From Sorangium cellulosum (GTDB taxonomy: Bacteria; Myxococcota_A; Polyangia; Polyangiales; Polyangiaceae): a stretch of 64,000 nucleotides of DNA. Shown one piece after another: positions 27,882-35,649 of the stretch. The stretch spans positions 10,616,501 to 10,680,500 of the forward strand of contig NZ_CP012673.1 in NCBI RefSeq assembly GCF_002950945.1, read 5' to 3'. The notes below the pieces were generated by a model. The model was not told the DNA's origin, did no database searches, and saw only the letters and a program-made list of their open reading frames with translations. Within the stretch, counting starts at the first letter, position 1, and each line of letters starts with the position of its first letter. The translations under genes and the position numbers were made by a program.

Positions 27882-28061
27882 ATGCGCACCCAGAGTGCTC
27901 AAGTGATCGACCTAGAGGAGTACCGGCAGCGGCGGGTTGCTCGGAGCGAGCGCGCCATGGAGGACGACAAGGACAGGTCGTCGCTCCAGCCGGCAGGTGT
28001 TCCGGTCGCCCTCTGGTGGTACCCCATGTGGACGTGGATGCCAATGTGGCAGGTGCGATGA
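27882..28061 (+). CDS. 59-aa small protein with Trp/Met-rich C-terminus
   Basis: ATG preceded by GGAGG with an 8-base spacer. The product begins MRTQSAQVIDLEEYRQRR, an amphipathic N-terminal motif (IDLEEYRxRR) seen in other small bacterial proteins, then an acidic/basic middle (ERAMEDDKDRSS), and ends ALWWYPMWTWMPMWQVR, with five Trp and three Met in 17 residues. It could insert into a membrane surface or bind a ligand or metal. Its TGA overlaps the ATG of the XRE regulator (ATGA), so the two are coupled. I do not recognise a family. Confidence 0.65.
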   Translation: MRTQSAQVIDLEEYRQRRVARSERAMEDDKDRSSLQPAGVPVALWWYPMWTWMPMWQVR

Positions 28062-28912
28062 AACCGGCCCGCCAGAGCACGCCACGCAACGGGTCAGCGT
28101 CGGTCTCCGGCGAGGAGCTCGACTCCGCGTTGACCGCGGCGGGCCTGGTGAACGGCGCGGCGGCGTCGGCCGAATCGCCAGGGAGCTCTCCGCCGTCGAC
28201 TGGACCGCGCTGGCAGGGCAGGCCGGAACGGTCTGCCGGCCCTGCCAGCGCGTATGCCAGCCGCGCGAAGGGGGAGCCTCCGCAGGCGGACGCGGGCGAG
28301 GCCCCCGATGAGGCGCAGGTCCACGAGCTGGCCCCGCAGGACGCCTCGTCGGCGCTCACCGGCATCGTCGGCGCCAACCTGCGCCGCCTCCGGACCAAAC
28401 GTGGGCTCTCCCTCGAGCGCCTGGCCAAGGCCTCGAGCGTGAGCCGGGCGATGCTCAGCCAGATCGAGCTCGGTCAGAGCACGCCGACGATCAACGTGCT
28501 CTGGAAGATCGCCCGGGCGCTTGGCGTGCCCTTCTCGGCGCTGATCAGCGATCAGTCGATCGGCGGGACGGCGATCATCCCGGCCGCGCGCGCCAAGGTG
28601 CTGACCTCGCACGACGGCTCCTTCTCGTCGCGCGCGCTGTTTCCCTTCGATGTGCCGCGGACCGTCGAGTTCTACGAGCTCAGGCTCGCCCCGCTCGCCA
28701 CCGAGCAGGCGGATCCGCACCCGCCGGGCACCGTCGAGAACCTGGTGGTGACGTCCGGGACGCTGGAGATGATCGTCGGCGTGGAGCGCCACCTGCTCGC
28801 GACCGGAGACGCCATCTTGTTCGAGGCCGACGTGCCCCATCAGTACAGAAACCCGACCAGGTCGGAGGTCATCATGTACCTGGTGATGACGTACGTCGAG
28901 AAGACGGGTTAA
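28058..28912 (+). CDS. XRE-family transcriptional regulator with cupin sensor domain
   Basis: 284 aa from the ATG overlapping the small gene's stop. Residues 1-100 are a low-complexity linker; 104-162 form the HTH_3 domain (NLRRLRTKRGLSLERLAKAS, then SRAMLSQIELGQSTPTINVL), and about 205-280 a cupin_2 domain with DPHPPGTVENLVV and FEADVPHQYRNP, whose His/Glu positions could bind a metal or small ligand. Such regulators sense metabolites and bind palindromes. An upstream in-frame ATG (27851) lies inside the operator and is rejected. The palindrome at 27837 is the likely target; a strong terminator follows. Confidence 0.85.
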   Translation: MKPARQSTPRNGSASVSGEELDSALTAAGLVNGAAASAESPGSSPPSTGPRWQGRPERSAGPASAYASRAKGEPPQADAGEAPDEAQVHELAPQDASSALTGIVGANLRRLRTKRGLSLERLAKASSVSRAMLSQIELGQSTPTINVLWKIARALGVPFSALISDQSIGGTAIIPAARAKVLTSHDGSFSSRALFPFDVPRTVEFYELRLAPLATEQADPHPPGTVENLVVTSGTLEMIVGVERHLLATGDAILFEADVPHQYRNPTRSEVIMYLVMTYVEKTG

Positions 28913-28941
28913 CCGAAGCAATCCGCGGATCGAGCTGCGGA

Positions 28942-28991
28942 GACGGCGAGGGCGCCAGGAGATCTCTCCTTCTCTTGGCGCCCTCGCCGTC
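28942..28991 (+). terminator. Rho-independent terminator after the XRE gene
   Basis: A 16-bp perfect stem, GACGGCGAGGGCGCCA (28942-28957) pairing with TGGCGCCCTCGCCGTC (28976-28991), encloses an 18-base loop and is followed by TTCGTCGTTTTCTTC. It lies 29 bp after the XRE stop, between two convergent genes. The T-rich tail is on the plus-strand side only, so it mainly serves the XRE operon. Confidence 0.7.
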
Positions 28992-29049
28992 TTCGTCGTT
29001 TTCTTCATCGAGGCGCAGGAAGCCCCGGCGCTGCTTCAGGCTCGCGCGC

Positions 29050-29598
29050 TCACTTGTTCAGGCTGGCGACGTTCAAGCCGGCGCCCGTGTTGCTCATGCC
29101 GCCCGCGCTGGCGCTCGTACCGGAGCCCATGCCCATCCCCATGCCGGTGCTCATGCCCATCATCATCGGCATGTTGCCGCACATGATCATCATCGGCATG
29201 CCCATGCTCATCATCTTCATCATGGCGTCACAGCGCTCGCGCAGCATGTCCATGCCCATGCCTTCCATGGGCATCATCTTACAGACCATCCCCTCCTTGT
29301 CCATCTCACAGGTCATCCGCGCCATCATCGGCATCTGACCCATCATCTGGGGCATCATCTTCATCATCCCCATCATCTGGGGCATCATCCCCATCATCTG
29401 GGGCATCATCCCCATCATCTGGGGCATCATCCCCATCATCTGGGGCATCATCCCCATCATCTGGGGCATCATCCCCATCATCTGGGGCATCATCCCCATC
29501 ATCTGGGGCATCATCCCCATCGAGCTCATCATGGGATTCATCGAGCTCATCATCGGATTCATCGAGCCCATCATCGGCATGCTCATCATTGGCATCAT
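29050..29598 (-). CDS. Methionine-rich protein with GMMPQMM heptad repeats
   Basis: 182 aa, about 78 of them Met (43 percent). The ATG follows AGGAGG with an 8-base spacer, so expression is credible. The N-terminal 26 residues are MMP/MMS/NPMMSS motifs; about 27-76 hold seven exact GMMPQMM heptads plus one variant; the middle carries four Cys in a Met/Lys/Glu context (TCEMDKEGMVCKMMPM, RERCDAMM, MCGNM); the last 30 residues are Gly/Ser/Ala-rich. No signal peptide. Met-rich MxxM and MxM motifs bind Cu(I) or Ag(I) in known copper proteins, so metal binding or oxidant scavenging is plausible but unproven. No copper genes flank it. Confidence 0.7.
   Translation of the reverse strand: MMPMMSMPMMGSMNPMMSSMNPMMSSMGMMPQMMGMMPQMMGMMPQMMGMMPQMMGMMPQMMGMMPQMMGMMPQMMGMMKMMPQMMGQMPMMARMTCEMDKEGMVCKMMPMEGMGMDMLRERCDAMMKMMSMGMPMMIMCGNMPMMMGMSTGMGMGMGSGTSASAGGMSNTGAGLNVASLNK
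29371..29517. repeat. Seven tandem 21-bp repeats inside the Met-rich gene
   Basis: The unit CATCATCTGGGGCATCATCCC occurs seven times back to back with no base change in the core, encoding GMMPQMM on the minus strand. Exact conservation at DNA level suggests recent expansion by slippage, and copy number may vary between strains. A further partial copy begins at 29341. Confidence 0.85.
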
Positions 29599-30046
29599 GG
29601 CGTTTTCCTCCTCAATTCCGTGGTTACGTCTTCGGGCTAGGCTAGGCGTTCACGTAGGTAGCGGCAAGCAACGCCTCCGGGCCCATCCACTTTTCCTCCG
29701 ATGGAGCAGACGTGCCGCCGCCCTCGACGGATGCTGCGCCAATCGAGCAGAGGGGCATCTGTCATAACGAAACGTCCGTGCGTTGGATCGCCGCCGTTCG
29801 AGGCGATTTGCACCGATCGGCAGAGCGGGCTCAGCAGCGTTCGCGCAGAACGGACCGCTGGACGTCGAAGGAACGGCGGGCGCAGAATCCGCCGGCAGGT
29901 GCGGTGGACGGCCGTCACGCTGATGCAGTACACCGAGGAGGGTACTGACCAGGACGGCGAGACTCCGCCTTTTCCTGAGCAGCAACCAGGGACAGCCTCA
30001 ATCGGTGGCGATGAGGCCCTGGCGGTTCGTCCTGGATCAAGCGGAC
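29599..30046. other. Intergenic region upstream of the Met-rich gene, no gene
   Basis: 448 bp of comparatively lower GC content. Several frames are open but encode Arg/Ser-rich strings without start signals or similarity. It should hold the promoter of the Met-rich gene and the terminator of nothing obvious, since the gene on its right ends at 30047 reading leftward into it. I see no clear element. Confidence 0.4.
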
Positions 30047-32284
30047 TCACCCGCCGTCACACTCGACGAGATACCGCGCGAGCGCGTCGTCGAGCGAGGA
30101 GAGCAGGAGCCCTCTCTGGCTGCCCAGCGCGCTGTAGCGGGGGCGCGGCGCGACGAAGCCGAGCGCGCTGCCCGGGCACCGGGCGAGGCGCGCCGCGTCC
30201 ACCCGCGCGAGCGCGGCGCTGCGCGCGGCGAGCTCAGCCCACGCCACCGCGTCGCGGTTCGCCAGGTGCCAGAGACCGCTCTCGCGGTCGATCAGGAGAT
30301 CGAGGACCGCGTGGACGAGGTCGGGCGTGTAGGTGGGTGTCACAATGATGTCCTCGGCCGCGCTGAACGGGCGCCCCTCCCGGAGCGCGCGCAGGGCGGC
30401 GGCGACGAAATGGGCCTCATCCCAGGGGCCGAAGAGGGCCGCCGTGCGCACCACCAGCGCCGCCGGCAGGATGGCGAGCACCTGCTGCTCCGCCACGGCC
30501 TTGCTCCGGCCGTAGGCGCTGAGAGGCCTCGCCGGGTCGGTCTCCAGGTACGGTGTCGTCCGGGCACCGTCGAAGACCAGATCCGACGAGAAGGTGACGA
30601 GCCGGATGCCACGCTCGCGGCACGCGGCCGCGAGCACCGCAGGCCCGGAGGTGTTCTCCCGCGCGCACCGGTGGCGCTCGGTCTCCGCGTCGTCGACGCG
30701 CGCGTACCCCGCCGTGTTGATGACGGCCCAGGGCGCGTGGCGCGCAAGGGCGCCCTCGACCGAGGCGGGATCGGCGATGTCCATCTCGAGGCGGCCGAGC
30801 AGCCTGTGCGGCAGACCGCGTCGCGCGCAGAGGTGCGCAAACGCCCTGCCGAGCGCGCCCGTGGCGCCGGCAATCACGATCGGCGGACCGTCGGGCCCCC
30901 CGGTCACGTCGCTGTCGCGCTCCGCGCCGGCGCGCGGATCGGCTCGCACCGCGCCGTCGCCCCCTCCCGCGTCGCGCCCTCCTGCGCTGACGGCCGGGTA
31001 CAGGAGCCGCTCCGGACGCCGCCACCACCCCGGAGGTGCGAGCGCCGGGTGGTCGAAGCGCTCCCCCCGGGCGAGCGCCCGGACGAGCCCGGCGAGCGCC
31101 GTCGGGCGCGGCGCCGGGCCTCGCACGTCGAACACGCCCGGCTCGTAGTGCCCGCGGCGCTGCACCACGAGGCTGTCCCAATCGAACGAGCCGAGCAGCG
31201 CCCACACGGTCACCGCCAGGACCTCGGCGCCCGCCGCGCGCGCCGCCACCGCCGCATCGAACGCCTCGACCAGCCAGCGAAGCTGCTCCTCGCGGGCGCC
31301 GCCGAGGTGCGCCTCGGTGATCGCGACCGGCCGCCGATACCGCTCCCAGACCTCCTGGAGGCGCGGGAGATGCCCGCCGACCCCCTCGGCGACGACGCGC
31401 ACGGCCTCGACGTCGGCATAGGCATGCTCGCCATTGCCACCGTGCGACCAAGGCGGGTACCGGTCGAGCCGCTCGTCGAGGAACCGCTCGCTCGTGATGT
31501 AGTAATTGATGCCGATGACGTCCGGCGGACACGGCGACGCGACGAGCTCCTCCAGCTCTCCGGGGGGGACACCGCAGTCGATGAGCATGGGATAGAGCGG
31601 GTGATCGCGATCCACGCGCCCCATGAGCAGATCCAGGCTCAGCCAGCGGCGGTGGTTCTCGAGCTGCGCCTGGTAAGCGAGCAGCGGCGTGCTCGCCGTC
31701 ATGCCGAGATCCTCTGTCTGGACGAGGCGCGCGCGCGGGTTGACCTCGCGGACGGCGCGCATCGCCGCCGCGGTCGCGCGGCACTGCGTCAGGAGGGCGC
31801 GGACGAAGGTCCGGTCGTCCCGGCCGTGCGGATACCAGTGCCCGTACAGGCCAGAGAAGCGCGCGGTGGTGAGCGGCTCGTTCACCGGCGTGTAGTCCTC
31901 GACCCAGGGGTAACGCTCCGCGACCGCGCGGGCGAAGCGCGCGAGCCCCCCGACGAAGCCCGCGTCGACGAGGCTCGTCCGGCGCGGCCCGCTGCCGTGG
32001 TGGACGAGCCCCACGATCGGCCGGACGCCCAGCGCGCGCAGCTTCCCGAGGCGCGCGTCGGCCCACGCGAAGCTCGCGCGCCCGTCGGGCGCCGTGCGCT
32101 CCCAGAGCACGGGATACCGGAGCGCCCGGATGCCGAGATCGGCGAAGCGCTCGAGATCGTCGAGCCGGTCGGCGTGGCCGTTTCGATCGAGCTGATCGTG
32201 GTACTCGTCGCAAACACGGTTCACCGTGCACTCGACGCCGCCCCAGATCTCGATGGTGCGATCCTCTCCCGCTGTGCCGCTCAC
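30047..32284 (-). CDS. Fusion of glycoside hydrolase family 1-like and RmlD-like (dTDP-4-dehydrorhamnose reductase) domains
   Basis: 745 aa, GTG start with GGAGGTG just upstream. Residues about 10-400 are a GH1-like TIM barrel: acid/base region TPVNEPLT (N135-E136-P137) and nucleophile-like ITEAHLGG (E324). A Gly/Asp-rich linker (about 430-465) leads to a Rossmann RmlD domain at 468-745 with GATGALG (473-479), FSSDLVFDG, and YGRSK (Y591, K595). RmlD enzymes reduce 4-keto sugars on dTDP. The fusion suggests linked hydrolysis and modification of a deoxysugar, possibly in a glycan pathway; no sugar-nucleotide genes are nearby. Such fusions are known in a few bacterial groups. No signal peptide. 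Confidence 0.83.
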   Translation of the reverse strand: MSGTAGEDRTIEIWGGVECTVNRVCDEYHDQLDRNGHADRLDDLERFADLGIRALRYPVLWERTAPDGRASFAWADARLGKLRALGVRPIVGLVHHGSGPRRTSLVDAGFVGGLARFARAVAERYPWVEDYTPVNEPLTTARFSGLYGHWYPHGRDDRTFVRALLTQCRATAAAMRAVREVNPRARLVQTEDLGMTASTPLLAYQAQLENHRRWLSLDLLMGRVDRDHPLYPMLIDCGVPPGELEELVASPCPPDVIGINYYITSERFLDERLDRYPPWSHGGNGEHAYADVEAVRVVAEGVGGHLPRLQEVWERYRRPVAITEAHLGGAREEQLRWLVEAFDAAVAARAAGAEVLAVTVWALLGSFDWDSLVVQRRGHYEPGVFDVRGPAPRPTALAGLVRALARGERFDHPALAPPGWWRRPERLLYPAVSAGGRDAGGGDGAVRADPRAGAERDSDVTGGPDGPPIVIAGATGALGRAFAHLCARRGLPHRLLGRLEMDIADPASVEGALARHAPWAVINTAGYARVDDAETERHRCARENTSGPAVLAAACRERGIRLVTFSSDLVFDGARTTPYLETDPARPLSAYGRSKAVAEQQVLAILPAALVVRTAALFGPWDEAHFVAAALRALREGRPFSAAEDIIVTPTYTPDLVHAVLDLLIDRESGLWHLANRDAVAWAELAARSAALARVDAARLARCPGSALGFVAPRPRYSALGSQRGLLLSSLDDALARYLVECDGG

Positions 32285-32634
32285 ACCACCTCCGCGCCGG
32301 CGATGAGGTCATCGGTTCCGAGGCCAGCTGGATTGCCCCCTCTCCCCCTGGCTGTCCTGGGGCGGCGCGAGCCGCAGCGCAATGGGCGCGCGGGAGCGCT
32401 CGAGGGCGCGTCGACGCCGCGGCGCAGCTCCCCCGGCCGCGCTATCATCGCGCCGCCTCATCCCGAGGAGCCCGGCCGTCCGCCGCATGTCCCAGCGTCC
32501 CCCCGCGCTCGCCGCGCCCGCCTACCTCGCGCGCGACTGGCTCTGAGTCTCCGGCGCCTGCGCGCCCGCGCGCTCGCGGCGGCGGAAGCGAGGCCGCCGC
32601 GCCCGCGGCGGGCGGCGAGATGCTACCGTGCGTC
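32285..32634. other. Divergent intergenic region, no gene
   Basis: 350 bp between the divergent GH1-RmlD and MoxR genes. All open frames are Arg/Ala/Pro strings. No good promoter pair or inverted repeat was noticed, but both promoters must lie here. Confidence 0.4.
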
Positions 32635-33474
32635 ATGTCCGATTTCCGCCGCTTCCGCGGCACCGAGCGTTACCTCACGAGCGAGGCGCTCGAGGCCGCC
32701 GTCAACTGCGCGCTGGTGCTGGAGCGGCCGCTCCTCGTCAAGGGAGAGCCCGGCACTGGCAAGACGCTGCTCGCCGAGGCGATCGCAGAGAGCCTGTCCG
32801 CCGAGCTCATCCCCTGGCACGTCAAGAGCACGACGCGGGCCCAGGACGGGCTCTATGTCTACGACACCGTCCAGCGGCTCTACGACTCGCGCTTCGGCGA
32901 CGGCGACGTGCGCGACATCCGCCGCTACATCAAGCTCGGCCCCCTCGGGCAGGCGTTCAGCGCCGAGAGGCGCGTCGTGCTCCTCATCGACGAGGTCGAC
33001 AAGGCAGACCTCGAGTTTCCGAACGACCTCCTCCACGAGCTCGATCGGATGCGCTTCCGCATCGCCGAGACCGGGGACGAGATCGCCGCGCGCGAGCGGC
33101 CCGTCGTGATCATCACCAGCAACAACGAGAAGGAGCTGCCGGACGCCTTCCTGCGCCGCTGCGTGTTCCACTTCATCGATTTCCCGGAGCCGGAGCTCAT
33201 GCGGGAGATCGTCCGCGTCCACCACCCGGACCTCGAGCGGACGCTCGCCGACCAGGCCATGCAGGTCTTCTACGAGATCCGCCAGAGCACCCGGCTCCGG
33301 AAGCGGCCGTCGACGAGCGAGCTCATCGACTGGATCGCCGTGCTGCGGCGGGCGGGCGTGAAGGAGGTGAAGCTCGACAGGACGCTGCCCTTCCTCGGCG
33401 CGTTGCTCAAGAAGGAGCAGGACCTCGCGGCGCTCGCCGACCAGCTGGCCGGCGGCAAGCGGTACCGGTCGTAG
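32635..33474 (+). CDS. MoxR/CoxD-like AAA+ ATPase
   Basis: 279 aa from MSDFRRFRG. Walker A GEPGTGKT (about 41-48), Walker B VVLLIDEVDKAD, sensor 1 IITSNNEKELPD and an Arg finger region (FLRRCVFHFIDFP) are intact. This subgroup, with DEVDKAD and NNEKELPDAFLRRC, is the CoxD-like or APE2220-type MoxR branch that pairs with CoxE VWA proteins. The VWA gene follows after 4 bp, confirming the pairing. CoxD/E act in maturation of carbon monoxide dehydrogenase in carboxydotrophs, but the pair is widespread without it. Confidence 0.92.
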   Translation: MSDFRRFRGTERYLTSEALEAAVNCALVLERPLLVKGEPGTGKTLLAEAIAESLSAELIPWHVKSTTRAQDGLYVYDTVQRLYDSRFGDGDVRDIRRYIKLGPLGQAFSAERRVVLLIDEVDKADLEFPNDLLHELDRMRFRIAETGDEIAARERPVVIITSNNEKELPDAFLRRCVFHFIDFPEPELMREIVRVHHPDLERTLADQAMQVFYEIRQSTRLRKRPSTSELIDWIAVLRRAGVKEVKLDRTLPFLGALLKKEQDLAALADQLAGGKRYRS

Positions 33475-33478
33475 CCCC

Positions 33479-34678
33479 ATGTTCGTCGAGTTCCTCTACG
33501 AGCTCCGGGCCCGCAAGGTCCCGGTCGGCGCCCAGGAGGCCGTCGGCCTCGCGCGGGCGCTCGCCGCGGGGCTCCACGACAGCTCGCTCGACGGCTTCTA
33601 CCATGTCGCGCGCGCCCTGCTGATCCACTCGGAGGCGCACCTCGACGACTTCGACCTCGCGTTCGCCAAGCACTTCCGCGGCGTGCACGTGGAGGCCAAG
33701 GCGCTCGCGGAGGAGCTCCTCTCGTGGCTGCGCGACCCGATCAAGCTGCGCGCCCTCTCCGACGAGGAGAAGGCGGCGATCGAAGCGCTCGATCTCGAGG
33801 AGGTGTTAAGGCGGTTCGAGGAGCGCCTGCGCGAGCAGCGGGAGCGCCACGACGGGGGGAGCCGGTGGATCGGGACCGGCGGCACCTCGCCGTTCGGCCG
33901 CGGCGGCGAGAACCCGAGCGGGATCCAGGTCGGCGGCCGCGCGGGCGGCAGGAGCGGCGCCGTGGAGAACGCCGACGCGCGCCGCTACCGGCCCTACCGC
34001 AGCGATCTCACGCTCGACGTGCGCCAGATCGAGGTGGCGCTGCGCAAGCTGCGCGCCTTCGCGCGCGAGGGCGGCGATCGCGAGCTCGACGTGGAGGCGA
34101 CGATCGACGCGACCGCCAGGAACGCGGGCGAGATCGAGATCGTCACGAGGCCGCCGCGCCGCCCGAACACGCGCGTGATCCTGATGATGGATGTGGGCGG
34201 CTCGATGGACCCCTACGCCGCGCTCGTCTCGCAGCTCTTCAGCGCGGCGCGGCGCGCGACGCACTGGAAGGAGCTCAGGAGCTACTACTTCCACAACTGC
34301 GTCTACGGCAGGGTCTTCCGGACCGAGGGGCTACAGGAACCGGTCGCGGTGCGCGAGCTCCTCCACGAGTGCGGCAAACACTACAAGCTCGTGATGGTCG
34401 GGGACGCGTCGATGGCGCCGTACGAGTTGCTCGGCTCGTCGAGCTTCGGCGGCGGCGGCGGATCGCTCGAGAGCGACGCGCGGGTCCCCGGCGTCGCCTG
34501 GCTGATGGCGCTGCGCGAGCATTTCGACCGCGCCGTGTGGCTGAACCCGGACGGGGTCGGCCCCTACCCCCACCCGACCGTGGACGCGATCAAGAGCATT
34601 TTCCCGATGTTCGCGCTCACGCTCGAGGGCCTGGGAGAGGCCGTCTCGGAGCTCGTCCGCGGCCGCGGGCGGGCCTGA
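33479..34678 (+). CDS. CoxE-like VWA-domain protein
   Basis: 399 aa, ATG 4 bp after the MoxR gene. The N-terminal 120 residues are helical (FVEFLYELRARKVPVGAQEA), followed by a Gly-rich turn with GTGGTSPFGRGG and a VWA domain whose MIDAS is LMMDVGGSMDPY (D-x-G-x-S variant). The sequence VMVGDASMAPYEL near the C-terminal third is typical of the family. No signal or membrane segment, so a cytosolic partner of the ATPase. The stop is 17 bp from the convergent Uma2-like gene. Confidence 0.9.
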   Translation: MFVEFLYELRARKVPVGAQEAVGLARALAAGLHDSSLDGFYHVARALLIHSEAHLDDFDLAFAKHFRGVHVEAKALAEELLSWLRDPIKLRALSDEEKAAIEALDLEEVLRRFEERLREQRERHDGGSRWIGTGGTSPFGRGGENPSGIQVGGRAGGRSGAVENADARRYRPYRSDLTLDVRQIEVALRKLRAFAREGGDRELDVEATIDATARNAGEIEIVTRPPRRPNTRVILMMDVGGSMDPYAALVSQLFSAARRATHWKELRSYYFHNCVYGRVFRTEGLQEPVAVRELLHECGKHYKLVMVGDASMAPYELLGSSSFGGGGGSLESDARVPGVAWLMALREHFDRAVWLNPDGVGPYPHPTVDAIKSIFPMFALTLEGLGEAVSELVRGRGRA

Positions 34679-34694
34679 GCCGAAGGCGGCCGGG

Positions 34695-35567
34695 TCAGCG
34701 GCCCGCGCCGCGCTTGAACACCTCCGCCGCGGACTTCGCGACGAGAGCGCGATCGAGCCAGCGATCGAGCTCGCGCCCGCTCTTGCACGACGCGATCTTG
34801 GCCGCGTCCGCCTTCGTGAGCCGCAGTCCACGCCGGTCGAGCACACGCCGCAGCGCACCGCGCTTGCCTGCGAGGATGCCCTCCTCGCGCCCCTCCTCGC
34901 GCCCCTCCTCGCGCCCCTCCTCGCGCCCCTCCTCGCGCCCCTCCTCGCGACCTTCCTCGCGCCCTGCCGCGAGCACGGCGTCGAGGTCCTCGTACCCACG
35001 CCGCTGCAGCAGGTTCGTCAGGGTGGCCTTCTCGGCCTCGCTGCGGTCGTAGAGCGCCTCGACGCGGAGCGCATTCTTGAGGATGCCGGGCGCGCTCAGC
35101 AGCTGTCCGGGGAGCACGACGCGCATCTGCTTGCGGGGCTCGTGCACCTCGACCCGCCGCGGGCCGTTGAGGCGCACCACCCACAGGAGCTTCGTGCCGG
35201 CCGCGAGCAGCTCGACGATCTTCTCCTGGAGCTCCTCCTCGTCCTGCCCCACGTCGGCGTACTCGATGGCGAGCTCCGGCACGCCCTTCACCCAGCCGGG
35301 CTTGTCGGGCACGTTCCCCACGGCGACGTCCGGCGCGCGGAGACAGCCCTCGCCCAGCGAGTACCCTGTATCCACCCCCGCCTCCTTGACCGCCGGGTCC
35401 CACCCTACGACGGAGCTGCCCAGGTGGTTCGGACCGGAGGCGCGCCCCCCCGTGGGGGCACAGTAGACGGGATGGCCGTTCGACAGCTCGTACGGATCGC
35501 CCGAGCGGAGGTGCTCCACGCGGAACGGGCCACGCTCCGTCGGCCGATGCTTGGCCTTGGCCTGCAT
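34695..35567 (-). CDS. Uma2-like (PD-(D/E)XK) protein with GREE repeat insert
   Basis: 290 aa. Residues about 10-165 match the Uma2/DUF820 nuclease fold: LRAPDVAV (D80) and ELAIEY (E98, E102) fit the PD...(D/E)xE active-site pattern, followed by TKLLWVVRLNGPRRVEVHEP. Seven exact GREE units at 202-229 form a charged helix. The C-terminal 60 residues (LRRVLDRRGLRLTKADAAKI) resemble the helical tail of Rpn/Uma2-related proteins. Uma2 proteins often occur in many copies in Sorangium and cyanobacteria; their role is unknown. It lies upstream of a histidine kinase on the other side of an 82-bp gap. Confidence 0.78.
   Translation of the reverse strand: MQAKAKHRPTERGPFRVEHLRSGDPYELSNGHPVYCAPTGGRASGPNHLGSSVVGWDPAVKEAGVDTGYSLGEGCLRAPDVAVGNVPDKPGWVKGVPELAIEYADVGQDEEELQEKIVELLAAGTKLLWVVRLNGPRRVEVHEPRKQMRVVLPGQLLSAPGILKNALRVEALYDRSEAEKATLTNLLQRRGYEDLDAVLAAGREEGREEGREEGREEGREEGREEGREEGILAGKRGALRRVLDRRGLRLTKADAAKIASCKSGRELDRWLDRALVAKSAAEVFKRGAGR
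34881..34964. repeat. Seven 12-bp tandem repeats in the Uma2-like gene
   Basis: The unit GCGCCCCTCCTC is repeated with single base changes near the right end (GCGACCTTCCTC) and encodes GREE on the minus strand. Being a multiple of three bases, gain or loss keeps the frame, so the charged helix length can vary freely. Confidence 0.85.
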
Positions 35568-35649
35568 GAGAGGACGATAGCACGCAGGCGGCGCGCCCGG
35601 GCGGGCCCGCCAGCGCCGCGGCCGGCCGCGCCCGCGCCCGCGCCCGGGG

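Noticed and set aside
27851..28057. Upstream ATG start for the XRE regulator
   Set aside because: The ATG lies inside the palindrome and -10 region, before the likely transcription start, and the stretch is occupied by a small gene in another frame with a better ribosome binding site.
29371..29517. CRISPR array in the 21-bp repeats
   Set aside because: No spacers; the repeats encode protein in frame.
28975..29640. Long plus-strand frame rich in His-Pro-His (HLGHHPHH) opposite the Met-rich gene
   Set aside because: It is the complement of ATG-rich codons (CAT = His). The minus-strand frame has a good ribosome binding site, a sensible start and a mixed Cys/acidic region, while this one has none and runs into the XRE terminator.
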